Part shown: positions 12,601-22,000 of the stretch, in pieces
How the letters are laid out: each line of letters begins with the position of its first letter
How positions within the stretch are numbered: position 1 is the first letter of the stretch
Assembly: GCA_026122225.1 (NCBI GenBank)
Contig: JANEZZ010001949.1
Coordinates: 620,001-684,000 of the forward strand
From: Heloderma charlesbogerti
Taxonomy: Eukaryota > Chordata > Lepidosauria > Squamata > Helodermatidae
Direction of reading: 5' to 3'
DNA length: 64,000 bases
The notes under the pieces: model-generated
Seen by the model: the letters and a program-made list of their open reading frames with translations, nothing else
What the model was told of the DNA's origin: nothing
Databases searched by the model: none
Made by a program: the position numbers and the translations under genes

Positions 12601-15600
12601 GCTGAGGACCCACATCCCAGTAGGGGTCCATTGAGAAGAGCTCCCTGAAGTTGCTCCTGCTCTTCCCCATTGCAACCTGATTGTTCACCTGCCTGTCTCT
12701 CTGGCCCAGATAACTGTGGTGGTGAGAAGAGGGAGCAGCGGATGCCGCTGCCTACTTGCTCACTGGCTCTCTGCCTGTCCAGCAAGCAAGCAATAGCAAT
12801 GATGAGAAAGAGGATAAGGAGCAATAAAAGCTGGTGACAATGGCAGTGAGAAGGGAGACGCACGGAGGGAGAGGACCCACTGAGGGTGTTTTGCCCTCAA
12901 AAACCTGGAGCTGGCACTACGAGCATTGTATATTATTTTCTGCACTGCATATTATTTTCTATACCAACAGTGCAATCCTACTCAGAAATAAGCCCATTGA
13001 GTTAAACAGGACTTACCTCCAGGTAAATGTTTAGACAGAAAAACATCCTACAGCTCCCAGCATTCTGGCTGGGGAATGCTGGGAGCTGTAGGACTTTTCT
13101 TTGTCTAAACATGCATAGAATTGCACTCTAAGGTTGCAATCCTATGCAAAGTCACCTAGGACTAAGCCCCACTAAACACAACGGGCCTTACTTCTGAGTA
13201 ACCTTGTATGGGATTGTGCTGTACAGCTGCACCCCTAAGAGCACTAAGAGTGAGTCCCATTCAGTTCTTTGGGGCTTACTTCTGAATAACCATGCTTTGC
13301 AACTGCACTGCACAGTGCTTTCTGAATAGGAAAAATGTTACATATGAAGCAGCCCCAACATCTAAAGCATAATCTAACATAGAAAGAAGGTTGTGGAGAC
13401 GCTACTTACCTCTCCGATGGCCAACAAGCGGTCCTTATAGAGATCTATGAGTGGTAATGCTTCATCCACATCCTGTAGGAAGATCTTGTGTAAATGTGAA
13501 ATGAACACGGGTACCTCAAACAGCTGAGAAATACCAGAGAAATGATATAGTGCAACAATTCAACTTGTTTCCATGTCACCTTTAAAGTAACGCTTCTCTG
13601 ATGCCCTGTTGGAGTACTTTGAACTGGATGCACGCCCAGACATGGAAAGACCAACCCTGGGTACCTGGACACAAACACATGTTAAGAGGGGTGAGAAAGG
13701 TCAGGTGCAGATTACTGCTAAAGTTAAATTAAAAAGATTGAAAAGGTAACAGCCTTTGATATTCCAATCAACACCACAATTTTTTTTTTTAAAGTCAAGA
13801 CCAAAATAATGTCAGAAAATGTAACTGGGTTTTATTTACCCTATTCTGATTGCTCGATTATTAACAACAGTATTTTTAAGCTTTATCCAGTGAGTTTGGG
13901 GTATTGCTTAGAATCAATTCCATTATAACATGATTTAGGCAAAACAATACCTGTCGATCGTTATTTATTTATTTACTTACTTACTATGAAATAGTGACTA
14001 GGGGTGTGCACCAACCCCCCTATTGCAATACTTGGTTCAGAACAGGGGTGGGAGATCTGCAGGCTATTTTTGCCACTGGACACCCCCCCACACACACCCT
14101 GTGGGGGAAAATGTTAGGGGGGGAATGGCATCTGTAGCTGCTATGAAGCACCAAAAAGGTCAAATTCAGCTTACTTGAAAGGTAAATTTGACCCTTTTAG
14201 TGCTCTGCAGTTGCTATGGAGCACTAAAAGGGTCAAATTTAGTGTGCAAACAAGTTCAATTTGACCCTTTGGGTGTTCTATATTGCTACTTCTGCAATTC
14301 CACACACACACACACAAATCCATCACTGCTAAATTCAGCAGGCAGCCTCTGTGTTGCCCATCCCTGCTTTAAACCCCAATTGGATGACAGCTCTATTTGC
14401 CTCAGACCAATTTGTAAGTCACCCTTATCTCAATTTGGAAATCCAAAGCTTCATGCCTCCCACTGACTACCATTGGAAATCAACAAAACTGCTATAGCTT
14501 TTTTGTGTGTTTGACAGCACTGGATGAAATCTGCAGAAATAGTTGTTCTTTATGAGGGAATGAAGCCTGCCAAGTTTCAGAGAAATCAGTGCAGGGGTTT
14601 TAGTGCTGGGTGCCTTTATGTTTAAAAATATAACTTATTTTGTTGATAACTTTTGTATTGCTTGGCAGAATTAGATGGAACTTGCAGGCATAGTTGTCAC
14701 TTCTAAGAGGATCAAGCTTACCACGTTTACAATGAATAGGTACAGGTGTCTTGTTTTGGTGAAAGAGCAATCTTTATAGTTTGGGGATTTCCAAATACCG
14801 ATGCGATTTTCTCCCAATGTTCTTTGTGGGCAATTGTTACCAATATGGCATACGTCATAGAGGTAGTCCTAGTTAAGAAAACTGCGAAGTTTTGGAAGGA
14901 TAGGCACAGCAGTTTGTGCAGGAGGGAAGTCTTCAAATTTTGAAGTGGGGATGGGGGAATGATTTGTTCCCTTTTCCCCTTCCCACCTCCCTTGGTTTCC
15001 TTTGGCAATTTGTATGAAAATGGCATACTTCAGAGGCATGCCTAGGCAGGAAACCTGCAGAATAAGAGCTGGGGCTAATGAGTTATGATGAGTGAAAAAA
15101 AGTTTAAGGGCTTTTTTGTTTTCTGCCCAATTGGCACCAAAGTCACAAAGTGCAATAGGACAGGTCTAGATGATGGATGCGGAGCATTCAGTGGCAGAGG
15201 CAGAAGGACTTGAACATTTAGTACAAGAATGAAGATCCACCTGTTTCCGGGCCTAGTCTGTCCTGCAGAGGTTATGCATCCAGCCCACAAAGCCCCGTTG
15301 GGCTCCTCCAGGGCCTCCAAACCCTACACCACGGAGGAATCCCTGCTGTTATATCTGACCGGAGATAACAGTGGGGATGCAGGTGGTGGGGGAATCAGCT
15401 GACACTGGGAAGAGCAGTCGCTCTTCCCAGTGCTGGCTGAGTCCTTTCATGCATCTTCCGAAGCTGGGGACTTGGCCAGCACTGCAAAGAGTGGCTGTTC
15501 CTCCCAGTGCCAGCTGAGTCCTTTTGTTCACTGTCTCTCTCAGCACTGAGAAAGGCAAAATGGTGGGGGGAGGATGACATCATTAGCCGTGGCCATGCCC

Positions 15601-18600
15601 ATTGACATTATCCAGCCAGGTGGGGGGCAATTCAGACCCCACCCAAAAGGAGTTCTGTACCTCTGATCTAGGATTTTCCAAGCAAGCACATAACCACCCC
15701 ATTTGCACATAAGAGCAGCAAATCCTGGGTTAATTAATTAACTCATGATTTTCCGCAGTGCATGCCCTGTGTGTGCTACCGCTATTTTAAAAATGCAACA
15801 TCTCTATCAGAGGTTATTCTGTGATGTGCAAACCAGGACACTATGGATTAGAATTAAGAACTAGTTTTAGGTTAACTGTGGGTTGTTTAACCCACAATTA
15901 ACCCATAGTGTCTGGGTTTGCATGTCACAAAATAACCTCTGATCAGAGTTGCCAGCGTAATGTGAGAACCAGGTCAATACTATACCCTCCCATGTCCCAC
16001 AGGTGCCACCAAACCTCTTTTAACATTCCTGCTCCTGGGAGAGAGAACTAGCAAAAAGCAATGAATACTCCATCAGTTCTGTGATCTATTACTTCAACAT
16101 CCCTCCCACAAAAACACTGAGATTGGAGAGCCATAGTAAAACCACTCACTCTTATCAGACACTAGAGTTGTCAATCACAAAACTACATTCCCTCCTCTTC
16201 CTCCCCTCTCTTCCCACCCTGGAATTTTCCTTCTATGGAAAGCTTAGGCATAAATGTGCCAACTTTTGCAGACAGTCTGAGTCTCTGCGTCCCTCCAAAT
16301 TGCTAACAATGCTTTGGGAGGTTTCATCTTCAGTCCACACAAACACTGAATATCATGGAATCAACTACATCAGACTGCTGAAATTTCATTGTAAAAAACT
16401 AAAGGTAGAATTTGAAAGTGTTACTTCTACAATGTCCTGGGCATTCCAAAACCCCAGTTGGATGTTTGACTCCTTTTCTTTGATGTTCACTGAACACCAT
16501 AACATATTGCTGTGTGCTTCTGAAATTTAAAACAAAAACAAACAGTTGCCATGCAGCTTGAGGGAATTCCTGTTCAAGAAGCAGGATTTAAAACCCAGCT
16601 GGAGAACTAACTGTACCATTCTTTGGATTCTAATTTTTAACTATTTTCATCCCTCACAAGACAGGCTGAAGAAGTGGAAACTTGTACCTTTCAGAAAGCT
16701 GAATAATTTTTTCAAAATCTGCTGAGTATTCAGCAACTACCACCAGGGCCAAAACTTTAGACTGAAACAACAGGAAATAAGTTAGCTAGAACAGAAAACA
16801 AAAATGAAAAGTCTTACAGCCTGATCCTAGTCTGTTTGGCAATACCAACTTCAGTGTTACTTCTTAATTAATGTGATTCTCATTCCTTCATTTACCCTAT
16901 TATATTGCTTGGGTTCTAACATTGGTTAACCAAAGGATGCTCATGGAATGAGATTCTCCCCCCCCCCCACCCGTCTAACCCTTATGGACTAGTATGGCCC
17001 CCAAAAAGACTTTCTGGAGAATTGTAGGGGGTCTTCCTGAACAATGTGGGATGCAGTGTAGGGGCCGCTGGAAGAAGGAGGGGACTGAAAACCTTTTGCC
17101 TGAACTTCTTGAAATTAACATATCTTGGGGTCAAAGCCTGATTTTGGTTGCTTTCCCCCTCCCCCAGCAACCCCCCTCGCTCCATCCCATACTTTTTCAG
17201 GATGGGGACTCTGCCCCTCTAGAGAGGCTTTGGGGGCACGAGTGACGGCAAGGGGAGTGTGGGATGGAAAACTTTCCTTCTGTGAACTTCCTTAAGAGCA
17301 CAATCTTATGCACGTTAGACAGAAAAAAAGTCCCATGATTCCCAGCATCCCTCCAGTCAGCCATGTTAACTGGGGCATGCTGGGAATTGTAGGACTTTTT
17401 TTCTGTCTAAACATGCATTGTTGTTGTTGTTGTTGTTGTTCAGTCGTTCAGTCATGTCCGGCTCTTCGTGACCCCATGGACCATAACACGCCAGGCCTTC
17501 CTGTCCTGCGCTCTCTCCCGAAGTGTGCTCATAGGATTGCGCTTTAAATTAACCAAGCCAACATCTTGAATTATAGTAAAGACTTACTGGATATGAACAT
17601 TCAGCTTTATGTAAACTTCCAAAACACTAATTGGAGACATAAGTATTTCTAGAGCTTAAATATGACAACAAGAAAAACTTTACAAATTTAGAAAAATGAT
17701 AGATCCAGTTACAAACCTTCTTTGCATCTTCCAATACACTTTCAATATCCTGGAAGATATTAAAAACGTAATTATGCCGGTTCCACCCTTAAAGGAGGCC
17801 TACAAATAATTTCAAATAAATGGAACATATGGAAAGGAAGAGAAAATAGTACAGACTACATGGTGAATATGATTTGTCTTTTTTCAATGACTCTTCAGCA
17901 CCAGAGGTCCAGGTTTGCATGTCATGCTAAGCAAGCCTCAAAACAAACTGCTCCCACCATATTTTGTTGGACTGCAACTCCCATCAGCCCTGGCCAGCAC
18001 AGCCAAAGGTGAGGAATGATGGGAGTTGCAGTCCAACATCTAGAGAGCCACGCGTTCTGTGAGAAGTGATGGCAACTAGCTTATCTTTCAATTCTCTAAA
18101 TGGGAATTAAAAAACAAAAGTCATAGGCCACTGAATACCTGTTGCTAGTATTCAGCTGTTGCTTCCCTGCCCTCCTTGTGGCCTTGCCAAGTGGCATCTG
18201 GTTGGCCACTGAGGAAATGTATTTATGTATCCGTTACATTTCTGTGCCCCCTTTCCTCCAAGGAGCCCAAGGCAGCATACATGGTCCTCCCCCTCTCCAT
18301 TGTATCCTCATATCAACCCTGTGAGGTAGGTTAGGCTGAGGTTCAATGACTGTGCCAGAGTCACCCAGCCAGCTTCATGGTCGAGTGGCGACTAGAGCCC
18401 GGACCTCCCGAGTCGCAGTGTAACACCCTAACCACTACACCACACTGAAAAGAGGATGCTGGATTAGATGGACTTTTGGTCTTGTCCAGCAAGGCTTGTC
18501 CCATGAGATGAGAGGAAAAGGACATGTAGGCTTAAGCGGGGGGCACCAACCGCCGTGGAAACGAACCCTCCTTCCCTGCCAAGGCCCCTCGCTCATCCAC

Positions 18601-18655
18601 TCACCCCTTGGAACTCGGCCGCCGCGAGGTGGCAGTGACAATCCACCGCCCCCAT
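572..18655 (-). CDS. TATDN3: TATDN3, TatD-family metal-dependent deoxyribonuclease; 9 coding exons, 3' end off window
   Basis: Nine minus-strand exons with AG/GT borders and consistent phase join into 222 codons that align along their length with vertebrate TATDN3 (recalled, not searched). The visible metal-site motifs match the TatD amidohydrolase fold: HxH in VDCHCHL (residues 4-10), GEVGLDF (101-107), [11 protein letters not shown] (140-150), HAFDG (165-169) and LETDSP (210-215). The family hydrolyses DNA phosphodiester bonds using divalent metals; the cellular role of TATDN3 is poorly defined. Exon 9 ends in frame at GPEKQ, exactly where the human protein continues for about 47 residues, so the final coding exon and 3'UTR should lie left of position 1. 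The N-terminus ([10 protein letters not shown]) is two residues shorter than human. The gene is head to head with NSL1. Intron 6 holds the nested BovB/LTR complex. Confidence 0.96.
792..926. mobile_element. Palindromic MITE, family A
   Basis: Near-perfect fold-back: ACTCCCAGCATTCCCCAGCC on the left is answered by GGCTGGGGAATGTTGGGAGT on the right. The outer ends pair GATGCAATTCTATACATG with CATGCATAGAATTGCACC. Further copies lie at 13028-13128, 17299-17542, 22243-22350, 52725-52856 and 56725-56800. Confidence 0.8.
1186..1264. repeat. Family B repeat (half palindrome)
   Basis: Carries the recurrent module AGAAATAAGTCCTATTGAGT followed by GGGACTTACTCTCAAGTAAG and GGATTGCAAC. The same module recurs across the window, often as inverted pairs. 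Confidence 0.65.
1899..1956. repeat. GA/GTGA microsatellite
   Basis: An interrupted (GA)n tract with GTGA variants. It also creates spurious low-complexity open frames on the other strand. Confidence 0.9.
2288..2415. mobile_element. Family B fold-back element, both arms
   Basis: Left arm AATGTTAGTCCTACTTAGAG is matched by CTCTAAGTAGGACTAACATT on the right, with a TTAGCCATGACTAA centre. It shows that the single-arm B copies are halves of a palindromic MITE. Confidence 0.75.
2720..2960 (+). repeat. Imperfect tandem duplication
   Basis: Two units of about 110-130 bp share CAGCACAGCTCTTCAGAATG/CTGGCACAGCTCTTTGGAGT, then a GAGG-rich segment and CCTCAGAGCATGG/CCTCAGAGCATTGG. The GC-rich surroundings give open frames on both strands, but I recognise no protein. 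Confidence 0.6.
3521..3633 (-). CDS. TATDN3: TATDN3 coding exon 8
   Basis: Encodes [15 protein letters not shown] through [16 protein letters not shown], including the HAFDG catalytic histidine. Acceptor TTGTAG, donor GTAAGA. A plus-strand open frame over this region is only its antisense shadow. Confidence 0.95.
4305..4322. repeat. CA microsatellite
   Basis: A simple (CA)n run after a TATA-rich stretch in a TATDN3 intron. Confidence 0.85.
4480..4952. mobile_element. Fold-back MITE, family C
   Basis: The left end has CACAATGCTATGGCC and a GAGGTCGGAGACAGTGCTCC core. The right end has CTCCAAGTTCGGGGG and GGATTGCACCCTA. A related shorter copy at 51835-52065 shares the GAGTTCGGAGGC and GACCTCAGAG motifs. 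Confidence 0.5.
4963..5300 (+). mobile_element. hAT-like MITE, family D
   Basis: Starts TAGGGATGTTGAATTTCTTT and CGAGGGCCAAATTCC, and ends near CCAGATTTGGCACCTGGGCC. Other copies show the intact end CAGGGGTGTTGAACCTCTTT and its inverse, consistent with hAT-type CAGGGGTG termini. Confidence 0.65.
5540..5905 (+). mobile_element. L2-type LINE 3' end
   Basis: A degraded peptide reading [20 protein letters not shown] then [11 protein letters not shown] matches the L2 ORF C-terminus, followed by an AT-rich tail ending in AATAAATAAATAAA. Confidence 0.7.
5952..6170 (+). mobile_element. tRNA-derived SINE
   Basis: A B-box-like GGGTTCAGATCCCC follows the head, then the body GGGTGACCTTGGGCCAGT and CCTAACCCACCTCACAG seen in the other copies. 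Confidence 0.65.
6233..6292 (+). repeat. Tandem duplication, 34-bp period
   Basis: CACTACTAGGGATGTGGGAG occurs twice in direct orientation, 34 bp apart. The following AT-rich 300 bp holds nothing else I recognise. Confidence 0.7.
7118..7173 (-). CDS. TATDN3: TATDN3 coding exon 7
   Basis: A 56-nt exon encoding [18 protein letters not shown], which carries the conserved metal-binding HxR segment. It completes a Leu codon from exon 6 and leaves one G for exon 8. Acceptor TCCTAG, donor GTATCA. Confidence 0.95.
7720..8951 (-). pseudogene. BovB reverse transcriptase and C-terminal remnant
   Basis: Three overlapping open segments in different frames cover the RT palm ([33 protein letters not shown]), the thumb ([19 protein letters not shown]) and the C-terminus. 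Frame changes near 8400 and 8000 show the copy is dead. The intact relative at 42987-44480 gives the same order in one frame. Confidence 0.88.
9007..9529 (+). mobile_element. Solo LTR inserted in the BovB
   Basis: A 523-bp insert begins TGCCAGGG and ends CCCTTGACA, so it has TG...CA termini that are partly inverted. It is flanked by a 5-bp duplication, CTTTG at 9002-9006 and 9530-9534. The other BovB copy (43160-43210) reads across the empty site. AATAAA at 9443-9448 followed by a T/G-rich stretch fits an R-U5 region. A 5-bp duplication is typical of Ty3/Gypsy or Copia elements, though an ERV cannot be excluded. The first 310 bp are open in one plus-strand frame. Confidence 0.88.
10620..11090 (-). 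pseudogene. BovB endonuclease-domain remnant
   Basis: An open segment encodes [27 protein letters not shown] and the [20 protein letters not shown] block, which are characteristic of the APE-like endonuclease of RTE LINEs. It is broken at both ends relative to an intact ORF2. Confidence 0.85.
11793..11902 (-). CDS. TATDN3: TATDN3 coding exon 6
   Basis: Begins [15 protein letters not shown] and ends QLAKQLDLP plus two bases of the next codon. Acceptor TTACAG, donor GTAGGT. Confidence 0.95.
12968..13225. mobile_element. Family B repeat containing a family A palindrome
   Basis: A B arm (12970-13027) with CAGAAATAAGCCCATTGAGT is followed by an A hairpin (13028-13128: CTCCCAGCATTCTGGCTGGG, GAATGCTGGGAGCTGTAGGA). 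Another B arm (13134-13222) follows. A further B-like arm lies at about 13250-13310. Confidence 0.7.
13410..13472 (-). CDS. TATDN3: TATDN3 coding exon 5
   Basis: Twenty-one codons ending LLAIGE, so the exon 5/6 junction falls inside GEVGLDF. The conserved Glu of that motif is the last codon here. Acceptor CTACAG, donor GTAAGT. Confidence 0.95.
13580..13664 (-). CDS. TATDN3: TATDN3 coding exon 4
   Basis: Encodes [15 protein letters not shown], then [13 protein letters not shown]. The LGVHP stretch is the conserved TatD block. It completes an Arg codon from exon 3, ends in phase 0, and has donor GTGACA. Confidence 0.95.
14150..14285. repeat. Clustered inverted repeats of a GGGTCAAATTT module
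   Basis: Arms TAAATTTGACCCTTTTAGTG (from 14182) and CACTAAAAGGGTCAAATTTA (ending 14241) form a 23-bp perfect stem around the short loop TGCAGTTGCTATG. Additional copies of GGTCAAATT and TTTGACCCTTT flank it. Confidence 0.8.
14298..14316. repeat. CA microsatellite
   Basis: A short (CA)n tract. Confidence 0.8.
15806..15943. mobile_element. Fold-back MITE with about 40-bp terminal inverted repeats
   Basis: Left terminus ATCAGAGGTTATTCTGTGAT is mirrored by AATAACCTCTGAT at the right. GGACACTATGG pairs with CCATAGTGTC, and an inner TGGGTTGTTTAACCCACA palindrome lies between. No coding potential. Confidence 0.75.
16688..16761 (-). CDS. TATDN3: TATDN3 coding exon 3
   Basis: Encodes [16 protein letters not shown] followed by EKIIQLSE, with the Arg codon split across the next junction. 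The acceptor TTTCAG is chosen over the nearby CTAAAG because it restores the two residues matching human A-N before VVALV. The donor is GTACAA. Confidence 0.93.
17299..17542. mobile_element. Family A palindrome interrupted by a BovB 3' end
   Basis: The arms TCCCATGATTCCCAGCAT and GCATGCTGGGAATTGTAGGA are complete. The outer tail AACATGCAT is separated from ATAGGATTGC by the BovB fragment. Confidence 0.75.
17418..17530 (-). mobile_element. 5'-truncated BovB 3' end with (GTT)n tail
   Basis: Matches the 3' terminal about 110 bp of the larger BovB copies in reverse (TCGTGACCCCATGG, CACGCCAGGCCTTCCTGTCC). It begins with a TTG microsatellite that is the LINE's CAA-type tail. Confidence 0.85.
17719..17751 (-). 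CDS. TATDN3: TATDN3 coding exon 2 (33-nt microexon)
   Basis: Eleven codons, [11 protein letters not shown], matching human DLDDVLEKAKK. The acceptor is TTCCAG and the donor GTTTGT; phase 0 at both ends. Confidence 0.92.
17960..18052. mobile_element. Palindromic MITE, family E
   Basis: TTGTTGGACTGCAACTCCCA is mirrored by TGGGAGTTGCAGTCCAACAT. Distal ends are partly lost. Confidence 0.75.
18205..18452 (-). mobile_element. tRNA-derived SINE (reverse) near TATDN3 exon 1
   Basis: Reading the minus strand, GTGTGGTGTAGTGGTTAGGG (A-box region) is followed by a degenerate B box and the CCTAACCTACCTCACAGGGT body. It ends about 150 bp from TATDN3 exon 1. Confidence 0.8.
18605..18655 (-). CDS. TATDN3: TATDN3 coding exon 1
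   Basis: Encodes the start Met and 17 codons, including the catalytic HxH motif ([12 protein letters not shown]). The ATG has A at -3 and G at +4. The donor is GTGAGT and the exon ends in phase 0. Confidence 0.93.
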
Positions 18656-18836
18656 ACTTAAATCCGGAACTCCCGCTAGGAAGGCCTCAGTTTCCAGCCC
18701 GACCGAGTTTCGAGCGTTGCAACTTGCCTCGGCACGACGTGAAACGCGGCTCGGCTTATTTCCGCTTCCGGGTTACGAGGGAGCGGGCGAGTTAGGCCGG
18801 GGGACGGTTTTGAGAGAGCGGGAAACGGCCGCCGAG
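18656..18836. promoter_or_regulatory. Bidirectional promoter of TATDN3 and NSL1
   Basis: Only 181 bp separate the two divergent ATGs and the interval is rich in CpG. No TATA box is apparent. Visible motifs are an ETS-like CCGGAA at 18664-18669, an ETS-like CTTCCGGG at 18765-18772, and GCGGGAAA at 18818-18825, which is the reverse complement of the E2F consensus TTTCCCGC. The E2F-type site lies just upstream of the NSL1 ATG, which suits a cell-cycle kinetochore gene. Factor binding is inferred from motifs only. Confidence 0.85.
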
Positions 18837-19013
18837 ATGGAGGCGCCGGCCGCGTCTTCTTCCCCGCCGCCTCGGGACCCCTGGGTGCAGTGCCGCTCGC
18901 GCCGCTGGACGGGCGAGCTGCTGGGCAGCTACGGGCCGTTCGTGCGCCAGCTCGGGGCTGGGCAGCCGGTGGAGGCCGAGAGCTTGGAACAGGCTCTCGG
19001 CGAAGCGCTCTGG
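18837..19013 (+). CDS. NSL1: NSL1 coding exon 1
   Basis: Fifty-nine codons from MEAPAASSSPPPRDP to EQALGEALW, in the CpG island. Donor GTAAGC, phase 0. The sequence before the final segment is weakly conserved against human. Confidence 0.93.
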
Positions 19014-22000
19014 GTAAGCCGCTCCGCCTCTCCCACGGCCCTTTGGGATTCGGGCTCTGTTGTCAAGCGCCTCTTCTAGCTTAAGGCCCCCCTCGTTAAG
19101 AATAGCTCCGCCAGGTCGAATGATCAAAACCTAGGCTCGTTTCGCTGCTTGTGGGGACTTGTTCCGTAAAGCTGGGATGTTCGTTGCGAAGTCTTCTCAC
19201 GGAGGCTCTTGCCTTTAGTAAAGCGTGGCAGGCAGGAATTGTGTTTTTATTTTATGCCATGGTTCATTTTTAGATGCTTTCCTGCCAAGGCAACCAAAAA
19301 ATCCATCTTAACCACAATCGACAAGATTACCACAGTATAAAAACAATTAATACAACAGAAAGCATATGTGCAGTAAATAACTTTTTTTTTTTAAGCGAGA
19401 AAGCCCGTCAGAGCTCCCCAGGGGGGATTTTGCAGTTGTGGTGCCACAACTGAGGAGGTGCTGTCCCTGGTACCTGTCAGATTTCCAGTGCAGGTGGGTC
19501 AGAAATTGGGACCTTTGATGCTGGTTTTAAAGCACCAGTAGGTTCTTATGGGGGAAATTGTAGGTACCCTGGTCACTAAGGGATTGAAAAGTTATTACCA
19601 GCATTTTAAATTAAGCCCTGGAACTGAGTAGCTAACCAGTGAAGTTGTTGTTATCATTGTTTCTGTGCTAGGGAAAGGTGCCCCTGTGAATTTTTTATGG
19701 CTCAGGTGTATAGCCCACAAAAAGTGGCATCCTTGATATTCACTGTATAATTCTATTTGTGAAGTGCTTATTCTAAATGTTTAAAGTTTATTCATATTAT
19801 ATTACAGTGGAACATCAAACCTTCCCTATTTGTAGAGCCCCATCATATGTTCTGCTTCTTGATCACATTAACATGTGATGGAATGTTAGGGACTGGCTTT
19901 TATGTAAAAAAAACAACACACCACTTTTTTTTACCAGCATAGGAGCACATTTGGCTTTTTTACCTTGGCTCCAAAATACCTAGGGCCATTTCTGCTGAAT
20001 GGTTGTATGTGTGTGTGTTGGCATTCTACTATGTTGGCATACTATTGGAGGTCTTTTGCCAATGTCTGTTTAAAATATTGGCATGCATTGGACACCACAC
20101 TCATTACTAATACTCATTTTAGCTTGCCTCCAAGGTTTTCTGAACTAGTTCTTCTCCATAGTTTGCTACTTTTCCTACATAGAGATGTGAAAAGAGGGGT
20201 GATAGAATGAGGATTGTTGTGTTCTGTTATACTGGTAGAGACAGGTATTTTTAAAGTGTCTTGTTCAATACATTTACTGCAGAACTTTGAAACCGCTGTA
20301 CAAGAGAATGTCACTGTTAATGGACAGCTGTGGCAGGAGTCATCAGATGATATTCAAAATGGTATGTGAACTTTCGAATGTAATTTCTTAGTTTTGTTCT
20401 TCATTATTCAAACTTTTATTATTTTGTCCAACACAAGTATTATCAGTGTGCATCTACATGTCTTTTAAAGAAGCTGTCTAGTACTGAATGTATTCTAGAT
20501 CAAATTTTCACACATTTTCATTCCAGTGATGTTCTCATGGGTAATTGTGGCAAGTGCTTAGTCCTGTTTTCCCTCCTATCCACAAGAAACACTAAGAACA
20601 TAAGAGCATGCTGAATCAGACCAAAGGCTACCTAGTCCAGCATTCTGTTCTCACAGTGACCAACCAGATGCCTATGGAAAGCATGCAGCCGGACTTGAGC
20701 ACAAAAGCACCTCCTACTCACGTTCTCTAGCAACTGCTGTTCAGAGAGATGCTGCCTCTGATCCTGGAGATATATAATAATCATGACTAGTAGGTATTGA
20801 TAGCCTTATCCTCCATAAGAAGTGATTGCTTAGCCCATGGTGGGCTGCTTGTTTAATTTCCAAGTTTGTGGCGATATTTAAGTAGGTCTTTGTGAATTTC
20901 TGTACATCTGAACAAAATTACTTGGTCCCTACTGTAGGGCCACCCCTGCAGTATTAGTCTGGCATAGAAACAGCTGGTCTGATCTCCTGGTATAGAAGTG
21001 TTCTGGGGAAAACTTCATTGTAAGTGGAGAGGACCATAACTTAGTAGAGGGCATGCTTTGCATGTGAAAAGTCATGGGTTCTATCCCTGGCATTTCCAGT
21101 TAAAGGACCAGGTAGGGGGTGATGGGAAAGACCTCTGAAAAGCCACTGCCAGGCAGACAATACCAGGCTACATAGACAAATAGTCTGACCTGATATAAGG
21201 CAGCTTCCTAGCATCCTGTGAAGAAAGAAGTTTCTGCATTAGTTTGTAAGGTTGTCAGTATGGATTCACAATTGTATATTTGTAAATATGTGTCAGGGAT
21301 GCTTTAAAGAATGTAGGATGTCTTGGGGCAGGGTGTTAAACTAGCTGAGTTGAGTGCCACTTGTTTTGTAGAAACGTGGGGTACAAATCAAATAAGATAG
21401 TATCCCTTCCAGCTGGGATTCTTTGGTGTATGCTTCAATCTTAAATGCAGTTATTTGGAACAATGTCTTGTTGATTCCACCCCCACCCCCGAAACTTAAC
21501 TGTTAAGGAAGTCCGTCTAAGATTACATGCTTAGTTCCAGTGATGTTAATAGGGACTAAACTGACTTCAAGTACTGAGTCTTGACTGATTTGTGACTCTC
21601 GTTATATACAAGGCAAACCTATACAAAGAACTAGGTGCCATTAACAGAAACTTCAGTAGGTTAAAAACCCTAGATTCCCAAATCTTAACAATCTGGAAGG
21701 GAACCACTGACAGAGTAGGAAAAACATTTTTAAACAGTTGAAGCAATTATATGCATGCTTAGCTTCACTGCCATCTGCTGGTTCGCTAAAGTAAACACAG
21801 AGGACAATTTATAATTATGTGTAAGACTTTATCTCAAGTGAAAAATGGTATGAACGAATAATGTTTGAACATTTGCAGAAAATAAAGGTGTAATTTGGGA
21901 ACTCCAGATAGCTTCTATTGATTGCAATGACCCTGTAAGACTTAATACATAAAACCTTCAATACTGCAGTTTTATTTTAGGTAAGTTCTTGGACTGTAAG

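Larger units (their letters stand above)
18540..19080. promoter_or_regulatory. CpG island over TATDN3 exon 1 and NSL1 exon 1
   Basis: An abrupt rise in GC and CpG compared with flanking AT-rich introns. The island covers both first exons and the start of both first introns. Confidence 0.85.

Noticed and set aside
16081..16530. Plus-strand 149-codon open frame in TATDN3 intron 3
   Set aside because: Starts with GTG, has no recognisable domain, no supporting splice sites and AT-rich composition. Most likely chance, though I cannot run a search.
18717..18836. Upstream in-frame extension of NSL1 exon 1
   Set aside because: The extension begins with TTG, not ATG. The first ATG at 18837 has a good context.
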